NCBI GenBank assembly: GCA_020632915.1
Contig: JACKEP010000031.1
Coordinates: 1 to 56,707, forward strand
Source: Alphaproteobacteria bacterium
GTDB taxonomy: Bacteria > Myxococcota_A > UBA796 > GCA-2862545
Direction of reading: 5' to 3'
DNA: 56,707 nt
Of the stretch, positions 38,271-47,819 are shown one piece after another. The number at the start of each line of letters is the position of its first letter. The first letter of the stretch is position 1. The notes under the pieces are model-generated. The model was not told the DNA's origin. It did no database searches and saw only the letters and a program-made list of their open reading frames with translations. Both the position numbers and the translations under genes were made by a program.

Positions 38271-38370
38271 TTCGGTGGCAGCCCCCGTCACACCGACGTA
38301 AGGCCACCATCGAATGTCGGCGCCGGCGTGCGCGTCTTGCCAGCTCCGGCACCCCGCCGACGGAGCCCGC

Positions 38371-38895
38371 ATGCCCGCCCCCGCCTCCCTCCGCTTCCGC
38401 ATCGTCCCGTCCGCGGTCCCGCGCGGTCCGCTCCAGGGCGCGCTGCTCGGCGCGCTGCTCGTCGGATCCGCGCTGACGGCGGCGGCGCCTGCCTTCGCCC
38501 AGGACGCCCCCGCCGCCGCCCCCAAGGCCGACACCGTGCACGTCGAGATCGCCCTGGTGCGCGCCTCACGCGGCCCGGCCAGCGTCGACGCCGCGCTGCA
38601 GCCCGTCGCGCGCGACCTGTCGGCCCTGCCCTACTCCCGCTTCGAGCGGATCGGTGGATCCGCATGGACGTCGAAGGTGGGCGCTGCCGGCAACGGCACC
38701 GTCGGCGACTACAAGGTCGTCACCACCGTCACCAGCGCCGAAGCCGACGCGGTCGGCGTCACGGTCGAGGTGTTCCGCGGCGCCCAGCGCATCACCCACA
38801 CCACGTTCCAGCGCCCGTGGGGGCGCGCGCACGTGCTGTCGGTCGGCAAGGAGGGGGAGGCCGCGATCGTGCTGCCGGTGCGGGTGACGCGGTAG
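38371..38895 (+). CDS. Secreted protein of unknown function
   Basis: 174 aa with CGGAG before the ATG. It has a long signal peptide ending PAFAQ near residue 44. The mature part of about 130 residues has two strand-rich units (VHVEIALVRASRG, YKVVTTVTSAEADAVGVTVEVF, AHVLSVGKEGEAAIVLPVRV). No family is named. It stands alone between the candidate small RNA and a small secreted-protein gene. Confidence 0.7.
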   Translation: MPAPASLRFRIVPSAVPRGPLQGALLGALLVGSALTAAAPAFAQDAPAAAPKADTVHVEIALVRASRGPASVDAALQPVARDLSALPYSRFERIGGSAWTSKVGAAGNGTVGDYKVVTTVTSAEADAVGVTVEVFRGAQRITHTTFQRPWGRAHVLSVGKEGEAAIVLPVRVTR

Positions 38896-38932
38896 GCAGG
38901 GGCGGTCGGGCGACCTGCGGACGCCCCACCGC

Positions 38933-38960
38933 GTGACACTGCGTGGAAGCATGCTACCCT
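38933..38960 (+). promoter_or_regulatory. Promoter-like site before the 61-aa gene
   Basis: GTGACA (38933-38938), 16 bp, TGC-TACCCT (hexamer 38955-38960, with an extended -10 TG). The start point would fall near 38967, giving a short leader with AAGGAG. Confidence 0.4.
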
Positions 38961-38983
38961 CCGCGCCCTACAAGGAGCGTCCC

Positions 38984-39169
38984 ATGCTTCGCATCGTCAA
39001 GTTGTCCGTCGCCCTCGCGACGGCGTGTGTGCTCGTGCCGTCCGTCGCTGCCGCCCAAGACGCGTGCAAGAAGCTGACGTCGGAACAAGATGCCTTCACG
39101 GGTGAGCGCGTGACCCGGCTCTCTGCTGCTGAGGCCAGTGAACGCCAGATCAACTCGGCGGGAGACTGA
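38984..39169 (+). CDS. Short secreted protein, possibly truncated
   Basis: 61 aa with AAGGAG before the ATG and a clean signal peptide ending AAAQ. The mature part is only about 38 residues (ACKKLTSEQDAFTGERVTRL) and ends abruptly. Downstream frames contain fragments but no clean continuation, and local GC is lower than the surroundings. This may be the start of a longer gene broken by a stop or frameshift. Confidence 0.5.
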   Translation: MLRIVKLSVALATACVLVPSVAAAQDACKKLTSEQDAFTGERVTRLSAAEASERQINSAGD

Positions 39170-39795
39170 GAACCCCGAAAACGCGTCACGATCGATTCGT
39201 CGGGTACCACCTGCAGCTGGAGCTGCGTCAGCCGGGCCACGAAGGTTGAAGCGAAGGGCTGTCGTCGGCTCGGCTGGAAGACCGATCGTAGTGCAACTGA
39301 AGACAACGGTGCTGTCATTCCATGGCCGTTCGCGGGGTCGCCACCCCCTCATGACGTTCCGCAGACCGCGCGCCATCGCCTCGCCGCGTCACCCATCGGC
39401 GATCCGCACACCGTCGCCGCGCAAACTCATCACCCTTGACGTGCATCCAGTCGCCAAGTTCCTGGACGCCTTCGCCGCCACGCGCAGATGCTGGCCGCCA
39501 CCCCCCCCGACGCACCGCAGCATGCGCGCCTTCCGCCACTCGAGCCGCGGACGACCGCCGCCGTCGAGTCTCGCCTGATCGCCGCCCGCGCCCGCGCAAC
39601 CGCAGCCACCGCCTCGCACGCGCTCACCCACCGCGCCCTGCACGGTCTCCGCCGGCAGGCGACCTCGACCCCTCGACGCCCTGCACGCCGCGCACGCAGC
39701 GTCGACCTGCAGGCGCAGCCTGGCGCTCATGCCATCGACGGCAGCTCCTGCGACACCGCGGTCGCATCGACCAACTGAGCCACGACGTCACGTCT
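39170..39795. other. Stretch without a convincing gene, probably decayed
   Basis: Three overlapping frames on both strands are open for 100-150 codons but show Arg/Ala/Cys-rich composition typical of shadow reading. GC is lower at 39170-39440. Together with the broken permease to its right it looks like degenerate DNA. Confidence 0.5.
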
Positions 39796-39799
39796 CATC

Positions 39800-40732
39800 G
39801 CGATACCTCACGAAGAGCGCCAGCAGGACCAGCGCAGACGGGATCGCCCACCAGGTGACGTGCTCGTGGGCGTGGGCCACGGCCCCGCGCCCGGCAGCAC
39901 GGCGTCGAACAGCAGGCCGAGCGCGAGCGACGAGGGCCACCGTGCCCAGGTACATGGCGAGCACACGGCCGCCGAACGTGCGGTAGAACCGCGCCCACCG
40001 TGGCGACGTTCGTGGCCGGCCCGGCCATCAGGAACACCAGCGCCGCACCGGCGGGCAGGCCCGCGGCAGGCCCGCCGCGATCGGGACGCTGGCCGTGGCG
40101 CACTACGTACAGCGGCAGCGACACGACCAGCACGAGACAGAGCTGGCCACCACGCCGCTGCCCATCGCCGTGCCCGCCAGCGCACCCGTGGGCACGAACA
40201 CCGTGATCGCGGCCTTGACACCAGCACCCCGACCAGCCAGCGCCAGATCAGGCCCACCACCTCGTCGGCGTGCTCCAGCGCCCGACGCCACCACGGCGCC
40301 GCCGGGCCGCCGTCGACCGACGGGGCGGGCGGCGTGCCGGTGGCGCCGTCGCCGACAGCCGAGACGAGCCAGCCCCGGCAGAGCGGTGACGGCCGCCGCC
40401 CCCACCTTGAACAGCGCGAACGGCCAGCCGAGGAACGAGGCGGACACGAGGATGCTGTCGACGCCGGTCTGTGGGGTGGCGATGAGGAACGCCACCGCCG
40501 CACCGTCGCTGGCGCCGTCGCGCTTGAGGCCCACCCCCGCCGGGATCACGCCGCACGAGCAGAGCGGCAACGGCACGCCCAGCGCCACCGCCTTGGGCAC
40601 GCCCCACACCCCGGTGAGCTGCCGGTGCACGAAGCCTTCGGGCAGCAGGGCGTGCAGCAGGCCGGACACCACCGCTCCGAGCAGCAGCCAGGGGGCCAGC
40701 TCCAACAGGATCTGCCAGACGGCGTCGACCAT
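39800..40732 (-). pseudogene. Frameshifted permease of the SO_0444/DUF318 metal-efflux type
   Basis: Starting at ATG 40732 (GGGAG upstream), LELAPWLLLGAVVSGLLHAL, WGVPKAVALGVPLPLCSCGV and IPAGVGLKRDGASDGAAVAF match the permease family with the CSCG motif. The family sequence then jumps between frames: LIWRWLVGVLV in one, ITVFVPTGALAGTAMGSG in another, VFLMAGPATNVATVGAVL in a third, then RTFGGRVLAMYLGTV and LALGLLFDAVLPGAG. At least four frameshifts are needed over 930 bp. It is either a decayed gene or a locally error-rich stretch; neighbouring genes show no such breaks. Confidence 0.75.
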
Positions 40733-40844
40733 GGCGCGCTCCCATCACGGGCGAACGGCAACATCGTCGCGCGACCCGGCGCCGTCAAGGGGAGCGCAAC
40801 GCGCTGCGCACCGCTAGAGTGGCCTCCCGGTTTCGGAGGCGACC

Positions 40845-41753
40845 GTGCGCTTGTCATCCCTGGCCCCCCACCTCGTCGTCGCGCTGGCCCTCGCCGGGTG
40901 TGCGCCCGACGTGGCCGACGACGACGTCGACGACGTCACCACCTGCGACGCCGGCCCGAAGCGGGTGGGCCTGATCACCAAGATCCGGTTCACGCGTCCC
41001 AGCGCCACGGGTGTGTCCGACGGCTTCGACCTCGACGACCTCGCCACCGGTCAGGGCCAGGCGGGCGGCTGCAACGTCGCCGACGACACCAGCCCCGACG
41101 GCCAGACGGGCATCGACAACGCCTTCGCCCGCCTGCTCCCCGCGCTCGAGCTCACCGAGGCGCAGGCGATCGAGTCGATCATGCAGGACACGATCAACCA
41201 GGGGAACCTCCTGGTGCTCGTCCAGCTCGACGACCTCGACGACCCCGTCGACGACACGTGCGTCGGCTTCGACGTCCTGCGCGCCCAGGGCATCCCTCGC
41301 GTGGGCGCGCCGGGGTTCATCACCTCCGGCCAGACGTTCGACCTCGACCCCACCGTCCCCGGCGTCCACGCCGGCACGTTCCCGCTGGTCGACGGCACGA
41401 TCGTCGCGCGCCCGATCACGCTGTCGCTGCCGGTGCAGGTGCTGGCCGCCAGCCTCGACTTCACGCTCGAGCAGGGCGCGATGCGCATCACGCTCAACGA
41501 CGACGGCACGTTCCAGGGCATCCTGGGCGGCGGGGTCGACGTCCAGCAGCTCATCGACGCCGCCAGCTTCCAGAACATCAACCCCGAGGTGCTGGCGCTG
41601 CTCGAGGCGATCATCGGCCCGGTCACCGACCTGTGGCCCGACGAGAGCGGCACCTGCACGCACATCTCGGTCACGTTCGACATCGAGGGCGTCGAGGCCT
41701 TCGTCTACGAGGACAGCCTGCCGATCGTCGAGGACACGGGAGGGAACCCCTGA
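40845..41753 (+). CDS. Lipoprotein of unknown function
   Basis: 302 aa from a GTG with GGAGG upstream. Lipobox ALALAGCAP. The mature N-terminus is acidic (DVADDDVDDVTTC). The rest suggests a beta-rich domain with two Cys pairs (GGCNVADD, DTCVGFDV, GTCTHISV) that may form disulfides outside the cytoplasm. No family is recognised. It is 82 bp before a sensor kinase gene in the same direction. Confidence 0.75.
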   Translation: MRLSSLAPHLVVALALAGCAPDVADDDVDDVTTCDAGPKRVGLITKIRFTRPSATGVSDGFDLDDLATGQGQAGGCNVADDTSPDGQTGIDNAFARLLPALELTEAQAIESIMQDTINQGNLLVLVQLDDLDDPVDDTCVGFDVLRAQGIPRVGAPGFITSGQTFDLDPTVPGVHAGTFPLVDGTIVARPITLSLPVQVLAASLDFTLEQGAMRITLNDDGTFQGILGGGVDVQQLIDAASFQNINPEVLALLEAIIGPVTDLWPDESGTCTHISVTFDIEGVEAFVYEDSLPIVEDTGGNP

Positions 41754-41835
41754 TCGAACGACGTGGCGCAAAACGCGGGCCCGACCCCGAGCGATCGGGT
41801 ACCTGAGCGACCGCTGGGAGGCACCCGGGAGGCCC

Positions 41836-43608
41836 ATGGCGACCGAGCACCGTGTCCTGCTGATCGAGGACAACGACGTGGACGCGGCCGTCTTCTCCCG
41901 CAGCGTCGAGGCCATGGAGGGGTGGACCGTCCTGCGGGTCGGCAGCCTCGAAGAGGCCGAGGAGGCCGTCGACCAGCACGGCGCCCACGCCTTCTCCCTG
42001 GTGGCCGTCGACCTCACGCTCCCCGACGCCTTCGACCTCGAGGCGATCCACTTCGCGCGCACCTACGTGCCGCTGGCCGCGTGCGTCGCGGTCACCAGCC
42101 GCAACCCCGACGAGGTCGACGAGCGCGCGCTCCGCGCCGGTGCGGCCGACCTGCTCGTCAAGGGCCAGATGAACGCCCGAGGCGTGCAGCGCGCGGTCTC
42201 CCACGCCGTCGACCGCAACGAGCTCATCCGCCGCCAGCTCGAGTCCGAGCGCAACCTGCGCAGCGTGCTCGCCGCCTGGTCCGACGCCCTGCTCGTGGTC
42301 GACGCCCGTCACCACCTGCTGTTCCGCAACGACGCCGCCGCCGCGCTGGCCGACGGCCTGTTCGAGACCACCGCCGAGGGCGAGCGGCTCGCGCTCGACA
42401 TCCAGCCCGGCGACGTCCTGCGGCGCGAGGTGCCCCGTCGCGGCGGCGATCCCGTCCCCGTCGAGCTGCGCTCGTGGCGCATCACCTGGGCCGACCAGCC
42501 TGCCCAGGTGGTGGTGCTCCAGGACCGACGCGCCGAGCGGGCCGCGCAGCGCACCGCCGCGATGGCCGAAGCGGGCCGGGGCGCGCTCCAGGGCGTGCAC
42601 GACATCGGCAACCGCGTCACCGCGATGATGGGCGCGCTGGCCGACGCCCGCGCCGTGCTCGACGCCCACGACCACCCCGAGGCCCTGCACGACCTCCTCG
42701 ACCGCCTCGAGGCCTCGTGCGAGCACATCGCCGACGTGGTCCGCAGCGCGCGCCAGGGCGCCACGAAGGTGCGCCACCGTCGCATCCCGGTCGACGTCTC
42801 CACGCTCGTGTCCACCGCCACCCACAACCACCGCCGCGACCTCGAGGCCGCCGCCGCCCTGCGCCTGCAGCTCGAGCCGGTCACCGAGGTGTTCGGCGAC
42901 CCGGCCGAGCTCACCCGCATCGTCGACAACCTGCTGCGCAACGCGATCGAGGCCATCGGCCCCGGCCAGCCCGACCGCCACGAGATCCGCGTGTCGGTGC
43001 GCCAGGAGGACGACCGCGTGCTCGTCGAGATCGAGGACACCGGCCCCGGCATCCCGCCCGAGACCCTCGAGCGCATCTTCGAGGAGGGCTTCACCGGCAA
43101 GGCCGAGGGCACCGGCCTGGGGCTGGCGTCGGCCCGGGCGATCGCCCTCGACCACAAGGGCACGCTGTCGGTGACGTCCACGATCGGTCAGGGCGCCTGC
43201 TTCCGCCTGGAGCTGCCGGCCAGCCGCGCCCGCTCCACCGGCGTCCGCGTGCTGCTCATCGAAGACCACGCCGAGGTGGCGCGCGCCAACCGCCGCCTGC
43301 TCGGCGACCGCTACGCGATCGAGGTGGCCAACGACGGGCGCGAGGCGCTCGATCGCATCGCCACCGACGCCGCCTGGTCGGTCATCCTGTGCGACCTCGA
43401 CATGCCCGGCATGGACGGCGTCGCGTTCTTCGAGGCCATCCGCTCCGACCACGAGCCCCTGGCCGAGCGCGTGATCTTCTGCACCGGCGGGGCCACCACA
43501 CCCGACGTCGAGCACTTCCTGACCGCCAGCGGCCGCCCCGTGCTCGCCAAGCCGCTCGACCAGTTCGAGGCCATCCGCACGATCGACGCCGTCGCGCAGA
43601 CCGGCTGA
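41836..43608 (+). CDS. REC-PAS-HK-REC hybrid histidine kinase
   Basis: 590 aa with GGGAGG before the ATG. Residues 1-130 are a receiver (LLIEDNDVDA; phosphoacceptor Asp in LVAVDLTLPDA; Lys in LLVKGQ). A PAS-like region follows (about 150-240). The H-box is GVHDIGNRVTAMMGAL rather than SHELRTPL, close to short HDIGN-type kinases. HATPase boxes NLLRNAIEAI, DTGPGIP and GTGLGLASARAI are intact. A second receiver ends the protein (LLIEDHAEV, CDLDMPGMDG, LAKPLD). No transmembrane helix is seen, so it is probably a cytoplasmic relay hub. Confidence 0.9.
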   Translation: MATEHRVLLIEDNDVDAAVFSRSVEAMEGWTVLRVGSLEEAEEAVDQHGAHAFSLVAVDLTLPDAFDLEAIHFARTYVPLAACVAVTSRNPDEVDERALRAGAADLLVKGQMNARGVQRAVSHAVDRNELIRRQLESERNLRSVLAAWSDALLVVDARHHLLFRNDAAAALADGLFETTAEGERLALDIQPGDVLRREVPRRGGDPVPVELRSWRITWADQPAQVVVLQDRRAERAAQRTAAMAEAGRGALQGVHDIGNRVTAMMGALADARAVLDAHDHPEALHDLLDRLEASCEHIADVVRSARQGATKVRHRRIPVDVSTLVSTATHNHRRDLEAAAALRLQLEPVTEVFGDPAELTRIVDNLLRNAIEAIGPGQPDRHEIRVSVRQEDDRVLVEIEDTGPGIPPETLERIFEEGFTGKAEGTGLGLASARAIALDHKGTLSVTSTIGQGACFRLELPASRARSTGVRVLLIEDHAEVARANRRLLGDRYAIEVANDGREALDRIATDAAWSVILCDLDMPGMDGVAFFEAIRSDHEPLAERVIFCTGGATTPDVEHFLTASGRPVLAKPLDQFEAIRTIDAVAQTG

Positions 43609-43645
43609 GCGGGGCTGAACGAGCGGCGCCCGCCCCGGCCCCTCG

Positions 43646-44200
43646 TCAAACCTGGTAGCGGCTCCGGTCGCCCACGTCGTGACCCAGCGGCATCCGCAGC
43701 TTGCTGATGGCCAGCGCGAGCACGCCGAGCGCCGCGAGGCCGTAGCAGGGGGCGGCGACGACGTCGGCCCGCACGAAGCGCGCGAACACGCCGAACACGA
43801 GCAGGATCGGCGTGTAGCGCACGAGCGGCAGCCGGAAGCAGAACCACTCCTTGAGGATGACGCCCGAGAGCGCCGCGAGCATCAGGCCGTTGGTGACGGC
43901 GGCCACGAGCGGCGTCGACACGTCGTCGACCACGCCCGAGAACGCAGCCACGAGCAGGCCTGCCCACGCGAACGCGGCGAGGAGCCAGCGCACGCGCTTG
44001 TCGTACAGGTGCAGGTTGGCCGCGCACAGCGCCACGCCCACCCACGTCAGGTAGGACGCGCGCGCCACGGGACGACCGCGCCCGATGGTCCACGCCGCCC
44101 AGGCCAGGCCCAGCGCCGCGAGCACCATCCCCAGCCGGTACAGGCGCACGGTGGTGCGGTCGAAGCCGTCGAGCTCGGGGGTGTGGTGCGGGTCGGCCAT
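43646..44200 (-). CDS. Integral membrane protein, DUF2301-like
   Basis: 184 aa with six hydrophobic segments (about 20-40, 48-65, 72-90, 98-118, 128-145, 150-168). GVILKEWFCFRLPLVRYTPILL resembles the conserved motif of DUF2301 membrane proteins, of unknown function. The gene is convergent with the sensor kinase gene. Confidence 0.65.
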   Translation of the reverse strand: MADPHHTPELDGFDRTTVRLYRLGMVLAALGLAWAAWTIGRGRPVARASYLTWVGVALCAANLHLYDKRVRWLLAAFAWAGLLVAAFSGVVDDVSTPLVAAVTNGLMLAALSGVILKEWFCFRLPLVRYTPILLVFGVFARFVRADVVAAPCYGLAALGVLALAISKLRMPLGHDVGDRSRYQV

Positions 44201-44329
44201 CCGGAACCTCCGCGCGCAGCATGGCCCTGCGGGGCCCGTCGGACAAGTCCCGCACGCCCTGCGCAGCTTCGATGAAGAATCTGCACACCGACATCGTCAA
44301 CCCTGGAGGGAACGGGCCGAAGGGAGACC

Positions 44330-44719
44330 ATGAGGCACACGCCACCGGCACGCAGCACCTGGATCGTCGCCTCCGCGCTCGCCGCGGCGTGCACGCTCGG
44401 GGAGCCCGCGCCCGACGCGAGCGGTGCGGCGTCGCGGCTGTCGGCCACCTGCACCCCCCGCGACGCCGGCAGCGTCTGGTCGTTCGCCCTGCACGCGCCG
44501 TCCCACGACCTCACCGAGGTCACCGCCGACCTGACCGGGCCCGAGGGCGTCGGGCTCGGCTCGTACACCCTGTTCCGCGAGTCGGCCGGGAGCTGGTCGG
44601 CGGAGTGGCAGGAGCCCGGCCGTGGCTGCGAGAGCGTGCGCCACGTGGTGTTCCAGGGGTGGACCGACGAGCAGGCCGTGAGCCTGGGCACCACGACCCC
44701 ACGCCGCGCCACCGACTGA
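44330..44719 (+). CDS. Small lipoprotein-like protein
   Basis: 129 aa with GGGAG before the ATG. The signal region contains a lipobox-like LAAACTLG. The mature part of about 100 residues is polar with three Cys residues and a beta-rich pattern (SVWSFALHAP, LTEVTADLTG, SWSAEWQEPG). No family is named. It precedes the next lipoprotein by 84 bp. Confidence 0.65.
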   Translation: MRHTPPARSTWIVASALAAACTLGEPAPDASGAASRLSATCTPRDAGSVWSFALHAPSHDLTEVTADLTGPEGVGLGSYTLFRESAGSWSAEWQEPGRGCESVRHVVFQGWTDEQAVSLGTTTPRRATD

Positions 44720-44803
44720 GGTGTGGGCGGGCGCGTCGTGCGCTAGCTTGGGCGGGTCCCGCCGCGGCCGCACCGGTCGAGCCGGCCCTCCCTGGACGAA
44801 CGC

Positions 44804-45868
44804 ATGCGCGCTGCCCTCCTGGTCCTCGTCACCGCCGTCGCCGCCTGTGAGGGCGGGTCGCCCGACGACAAGGACGACACCCTCGTCGTCGACACCGACG
44901 ACACCGACACCACCAACGACGTCGACTGGAACGCCTACACGCTGTCGTGGTCGGCCGAGCGCACCGACGACCCGCTGGGGATGATGATGTCGGTCTGGGG
45001 CTCGGCGCCCGACGACGTGTGGATCGTCGGCGGCCAGAAGTCCGGCGACGGCTTCGTGCTCCGCGGCCAGCACGGCGCGTTCACCGCGATGACGTTGCCG
45101 GCCGACACGCCGATGCTCAACTGGGTCAGCGGCACCAGCGCCGACGACGTGTGGATCGGCGGCCGCGGGGGCACGCTGCTGCACTGGGACGGCGCCGCCT
45201 TCACCGACCACACCCTGCCCGACATCGCCGGCGCGATCTGGGGCATCAAGGCGAAGTCGCCCACAGACGCCCTGGCCGTCGGCGGCTTCTTCTTCGGCGA
45301 CGGCAGCGCCTTCGCGTCGCGGTGGGACGGCACGGCGTGGACGCCCGTCACGCTGCCCGCGTCGGTGGGTGCCGGCCGCACGCTGTTCAAGACCGACGCC
45401 TACGACGACGGCTACGTCGTGGTGGGCAACCGCGGCCTGTCGCTGTTCGTCGACGACAGCGGCGCCACCGAGGTCCCCACCGGCGGCACCACCGCCGACA
45501 TGGTCACCGTCAACACCGCCCCGGGCCACGCGCCGGTGGCCGTGGGCGGCGTGATCAACGGCGAGGTCTGGTCGCTCGACGACACCACCGCCGGCTGGAC
45601 GAGCCTGGCGATGCCGTTCACCAAGCTCAACGGCGTGCACGTGCTGCCCACCGGCGCCATCGTGGCCGTGGGCGACCGCGGCTTCACCCAGCAGTTCGCC
45701 GCCGACGGCACCGCCGCCGACGCGGTCGAGAGCTTCACCACCGAGCTGATCCACGCGGTGTGGGTGGCGACCAACGGCGACACCTACGCCGTGGGCGGCA
45801 ACTTCCTCACGTCCGAGCCGGCGTTCAAGGGGGCCGCGGGGTTCTCCCCCGGCCCCGCCACGCCCTGA
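44804..45868 (+). CDS. Lipoprotein with seven-blade propeller-like repeats
   Basis: 354 aa. Lipobox VTAVAACEGG, then an acidic Asp/Thr linker (VVDTDDTDTTND). Repeats with W and G turns recur about every 45 residues: SVWGSAPDDVWIVGG, WVSGTSADDVWIGGRGGTLL, IWGIKAKSPTDALAVGG, YVVVGNRGLSLF, AVGGVINGEVW, AIVAVGDRGF, TYAVGGNF. This matches the exported propellers common in myxobacteria. It is likely a surface binding protein. Confidence 0.8.
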   Translation: MRAALLVLVTAVAACEGGSPDDKDDTLVVDTDDTDTTNDVDWNAYTLSWSAERTDDPLGMMMSVWGSAPDDVWIVGGQKSGDGFVLRGQHGAFTAMTLPADTPMLNWVSGTSADDVWIGGRGGTLLHWDGAAFTDHTLPDIAGAIWGIKAKSPTDALAVGGFFFGDGSAFASRWDGTAWTPVTLPASVGAGRTLFKTDAYDDGYVVVGNRGLSLFVDDSGATEVPTGGTTADMVTVNTAPGHAPVAVGGVINGEVWSLDDTTAGWTSLAMPFTKLNGVHVLPTGAIVAVGDRGFTQQFAADGTAADAVESFTTELIHAVWVATNGDTYAVGGNFLTSEPAFKGAAGFSPGPATP

Positions 45869-45878
45869 GCCCGTCGGG

Positions 45879-46400
45879 TCAGGCCGGGTCGGCGATGAAC
45901 CCGATGGGGCCGAGGAAGTCGGCCTTGCCCAGCGGCACGCCGCCGTGGCGCAGCAGGGCGTAGACCATCGACAGGTGGAAGTAGAAGTTCGGGACGGCGA
46001 ACTGCAGCAGGTAGGTGTCTCCGGGCAGCGCGTGGCCCGGGTACCAGCCGAAGCGCACCAGCACGTCGCTGGCGGTCGGGTACGTCTCGTCGCGGTGGCT
46101 CTCGATCCAGGAGACGACGTCGTGCACGCGCACGCGCACGTCCTCCCAGGTCTTCTGGTCGTCGGCGTGGACCGGCGCCTGCGTGGCCGTCAGGCGCGAC
46201 ACGCACAGCTTGGCGGTGTCGCAGGCGGAGCCGACCTGACGCACCAGCGGGAACATGTCGGGCGACAGCCGCGTGCCCAGCAGCACGTTGGCGTCGAAGC
46301 CGCGGGTGGCGGCGTAGGCCTCGGCCTTGTCGGCCCACACGAGGAGCTGACGCAGCGAGAAGGCGAGCTGGGGGACGAGGAGCGTGGCGGGGTGGGACAT
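45879..46400 (-). CDS. DUF1993-family protein
   Basis: 173 aa with GGAGG before the ATG. LLVWADKAEAYAATRGFDANVLLGTRLSPDMFPLVRQV and ACDTAKLCVSRLTATQAPVHADDQKTWEDV follow the conserved order of DUF1993, a four-helix fold related to DinB. A His in WYPGHALPGD and another in FYFHLSMVYALLRH could bind metal. It is probably a cytoplasmic enzyme of unknown reaction. It is convergent with the propeller lipoprotein gene, 10 nt apart. Confidence 0.85.
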   Translation of the reverse strand: MSHPATLLVPQLAFSLRQLLVWADKAEAYAATRGFDANVLLGTRLSPDMFPLVRQVGSACDTAKLCVSRLTATQAPVHADDQKTWEDVRVRVHDVVSWIESHRDETYPTASDVLVRFGWYPGHALPGDTYLLQFAVPNFYFHLSMVYALLRHGGVPLGKADFLGPIGFIADPA

Positions 46401-46498
46401 CGGTGACCTCCGCCGCGGGCCCTATCCCGCGCCCGCGACCGTGCGCGGGCCCGCGATCGCCTGTGGTACACGACCGACACCCGTCCGCGGAGGCCGGC

Positions 46499-47224
46499 AT
46501 GCTCGACCTGCACCTGCCGGGCACCCCGTCGCTCGTGTTCCTCGCCTTCGTCCTCGGCCTGCTGCCGTGGATGGCGCTGCGCAGCGCGGCGCGCGTCCGG
46601 GCCGTGCGCGCGGCGGGCACCGAGGCCACGCTGCCGTCGCGCACCCAGCTTTGGGGGAACACGATCCTGCTCCAGGCCGTGATCGGCCTGCTGGCGTGGC
46701 GCGTCGGGAGCGGCTTTGGCTACCCGCTGTTCGGCTGGGAGGATCCGTCGTGGGTCGACGCCGTGTGGACGGCGCTCGCCCTGCTGGCGTGCCTCGGCCT
46801 GCGGCAGCTGGTGCGCGCGTGGCGCACGCCCGAGGAGCGCCGGACGCTGTTCGTGTTCGTGCTCGCCCCCCGCACCGCGCGCGAGCGTGCGCTGCGCACG
46901 GTGGCGATCCTGCTGGCCGGCGTGGCCGAGGAGCTGGCCTACCGCGGCGTCGTCGTCGCCATCCTCACCTACAGCCTCGGCAGCGTGCCGCTGGCCATCG
47001 CGCTGTCGGTGGCGGCGTTCACCGCCGTGCACGCCCTGCAGGGGGCCAAGTCCGCCGTGATCGTGGCCAGCGTGGCGCTCGTGATGCACGCGCTGGTGTG
47101 GGCGACGGGCACGCTGCTGTGCGCCATGGCCGTCCACATCGTCTACGACTTCCTCGCCGCCCGCGCGATCGAGGCGGAGCTGGCCGCACGCGAGGCCGCG
47201 GGAAGCCCTCCTCCGACGGGCTAG
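46499..47224 (+). CDS. CPBP-family intramembrane metalloprotease
   Basis: 241 aa. ATG 46499 has GCGGAGG upstream. There are seven or eight hydrophobic segments. AGVAEELAYRGVVVAI carries the EExxxR motif; AFTAVHALQGAK and MAVHIVYDFLAARA carry the expected His residues of CPBP (CAAX-protease-like) enzymes. In Myxococcota some CPBP members act as the sorting protease for CTERM tails, so a link to the two CTERM-bearing proteins here is possible but inferred. It precedes the sigma-factor gene closely. Confidence 0.85.
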   Translation: MLDLHLPGTPSLVFLAFVLGLLPWMALRSAARVRAVRAAGTEATLPSRTQLWGNTILLQAVIGLLAWRVGSGFGYPLFGWEDPSWVDAVWTALALLACLGLRQLVRAWRTPEERRTLFVFVLAPRTARERALRTVAILLAGVAEELAYRGVVVAILTYSLGSVPLAIALSVAAFTAVHALQGAKSAVIVASVALVMHALVWATGTLLCAMAVHIVYDFLAARAIEAELAAREAAGSPPPTG

Positions 47225-47249
47225 ACTGCAGGGGAGCGTGGAGACGACG

Positions 47250-47819
47250 ATGGCGCCCAGCGAACCCACCGAGGTCACGCGCCTGCTGCAGGCGATGCAG
47301 CACGGCGACCGTGACGCGGGGCGTCAGCTCCTGCCGCTGGTCTACGACGAGCTGCACCGCATCGCCGCGCGCCACATGCGCCGCGAGCGGCCGGACCACA
47401 CGCTCCAGCCGACGGCCCTCATCCACGAGGCGTGGCTGCGGCTGGCCCCCGGCGACGACGGCTTCACCGACCGCGCCCACTTCCTCGGCATCGCCGCGCG
47501 CGTCATGCGCCAGGTGCTCGTCGATCACGCACGCGCCGTCCACGCCACCAAGCGCGGCGGCGACCTGCAGCGGGTGACGATGGACGAGGCGCTGCTCGGC
47601 ACGGGTGCCCCGCCCGCCGAGCTCCTCGACCTCGATCGCGCGCTCGACGGCCTCGCCGCCCAGGACGCGCGCGCCGCCCGCGTGGCCGAGCTGCGGCTGT
47701 TCGGCGGGCTCACCGTGGGGGAGATCGCCACCACCCTCGAGGTGTCCCAGCGCACGGTCGACGATGACTGGGCGGTGGCGCGGATGTGGCTGCGGCGCGC
47801 GCTGCAGGGGGACGGTTGA
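47250..47819 (+). CDS. ECF-type RNA polymerase sigma factor
   Basis: 189 aa from ATG 47250 (GGAGA upstream); an in-frame GTG at 47238 is the alternative. Region 2 is visible in VTRLLQAMQHGDRDAGRQLLPLVYDELHRIAARHMRRE, DHTLQPTALIHEAWLRL and AHFLGIAARVMRQVLVDHAR. Region 4 is LFGGLTVGEIATTLEVSQRTVDDDWAVARMWLRRAL. This pattern is the ECF subgroup found with TPR kinases in myxobacteria and planctomycetes. Its stop overlaps the kinase start, so kinase-controlled sigma activity is likely, in line with known pairs. Confidence 0.92.
   Translation: MAPSEPTEVTRLLQAMQHGDRDAGRQLLPLVYDELHRIAARHMRRERPDHTLQPTALIHEAWLRLAPGDDGFTDRAHFLGIAARVMRQVLVDHARAVHATKRGGDLQRVTMDEALLGTGAPPAELLDLDRALDGLAAQDARAARVAELRLFGGLTVGEIATTLEVSQRTVDDDWAVARMWLRRALQGDG

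Noticed and set aside
39138..39730. Overlapping frames of 100-150 codons on both strands
   Set aside because: No ribosome binding sites, no recognisable domains and shadow-like composition; treated as decayed DNA.
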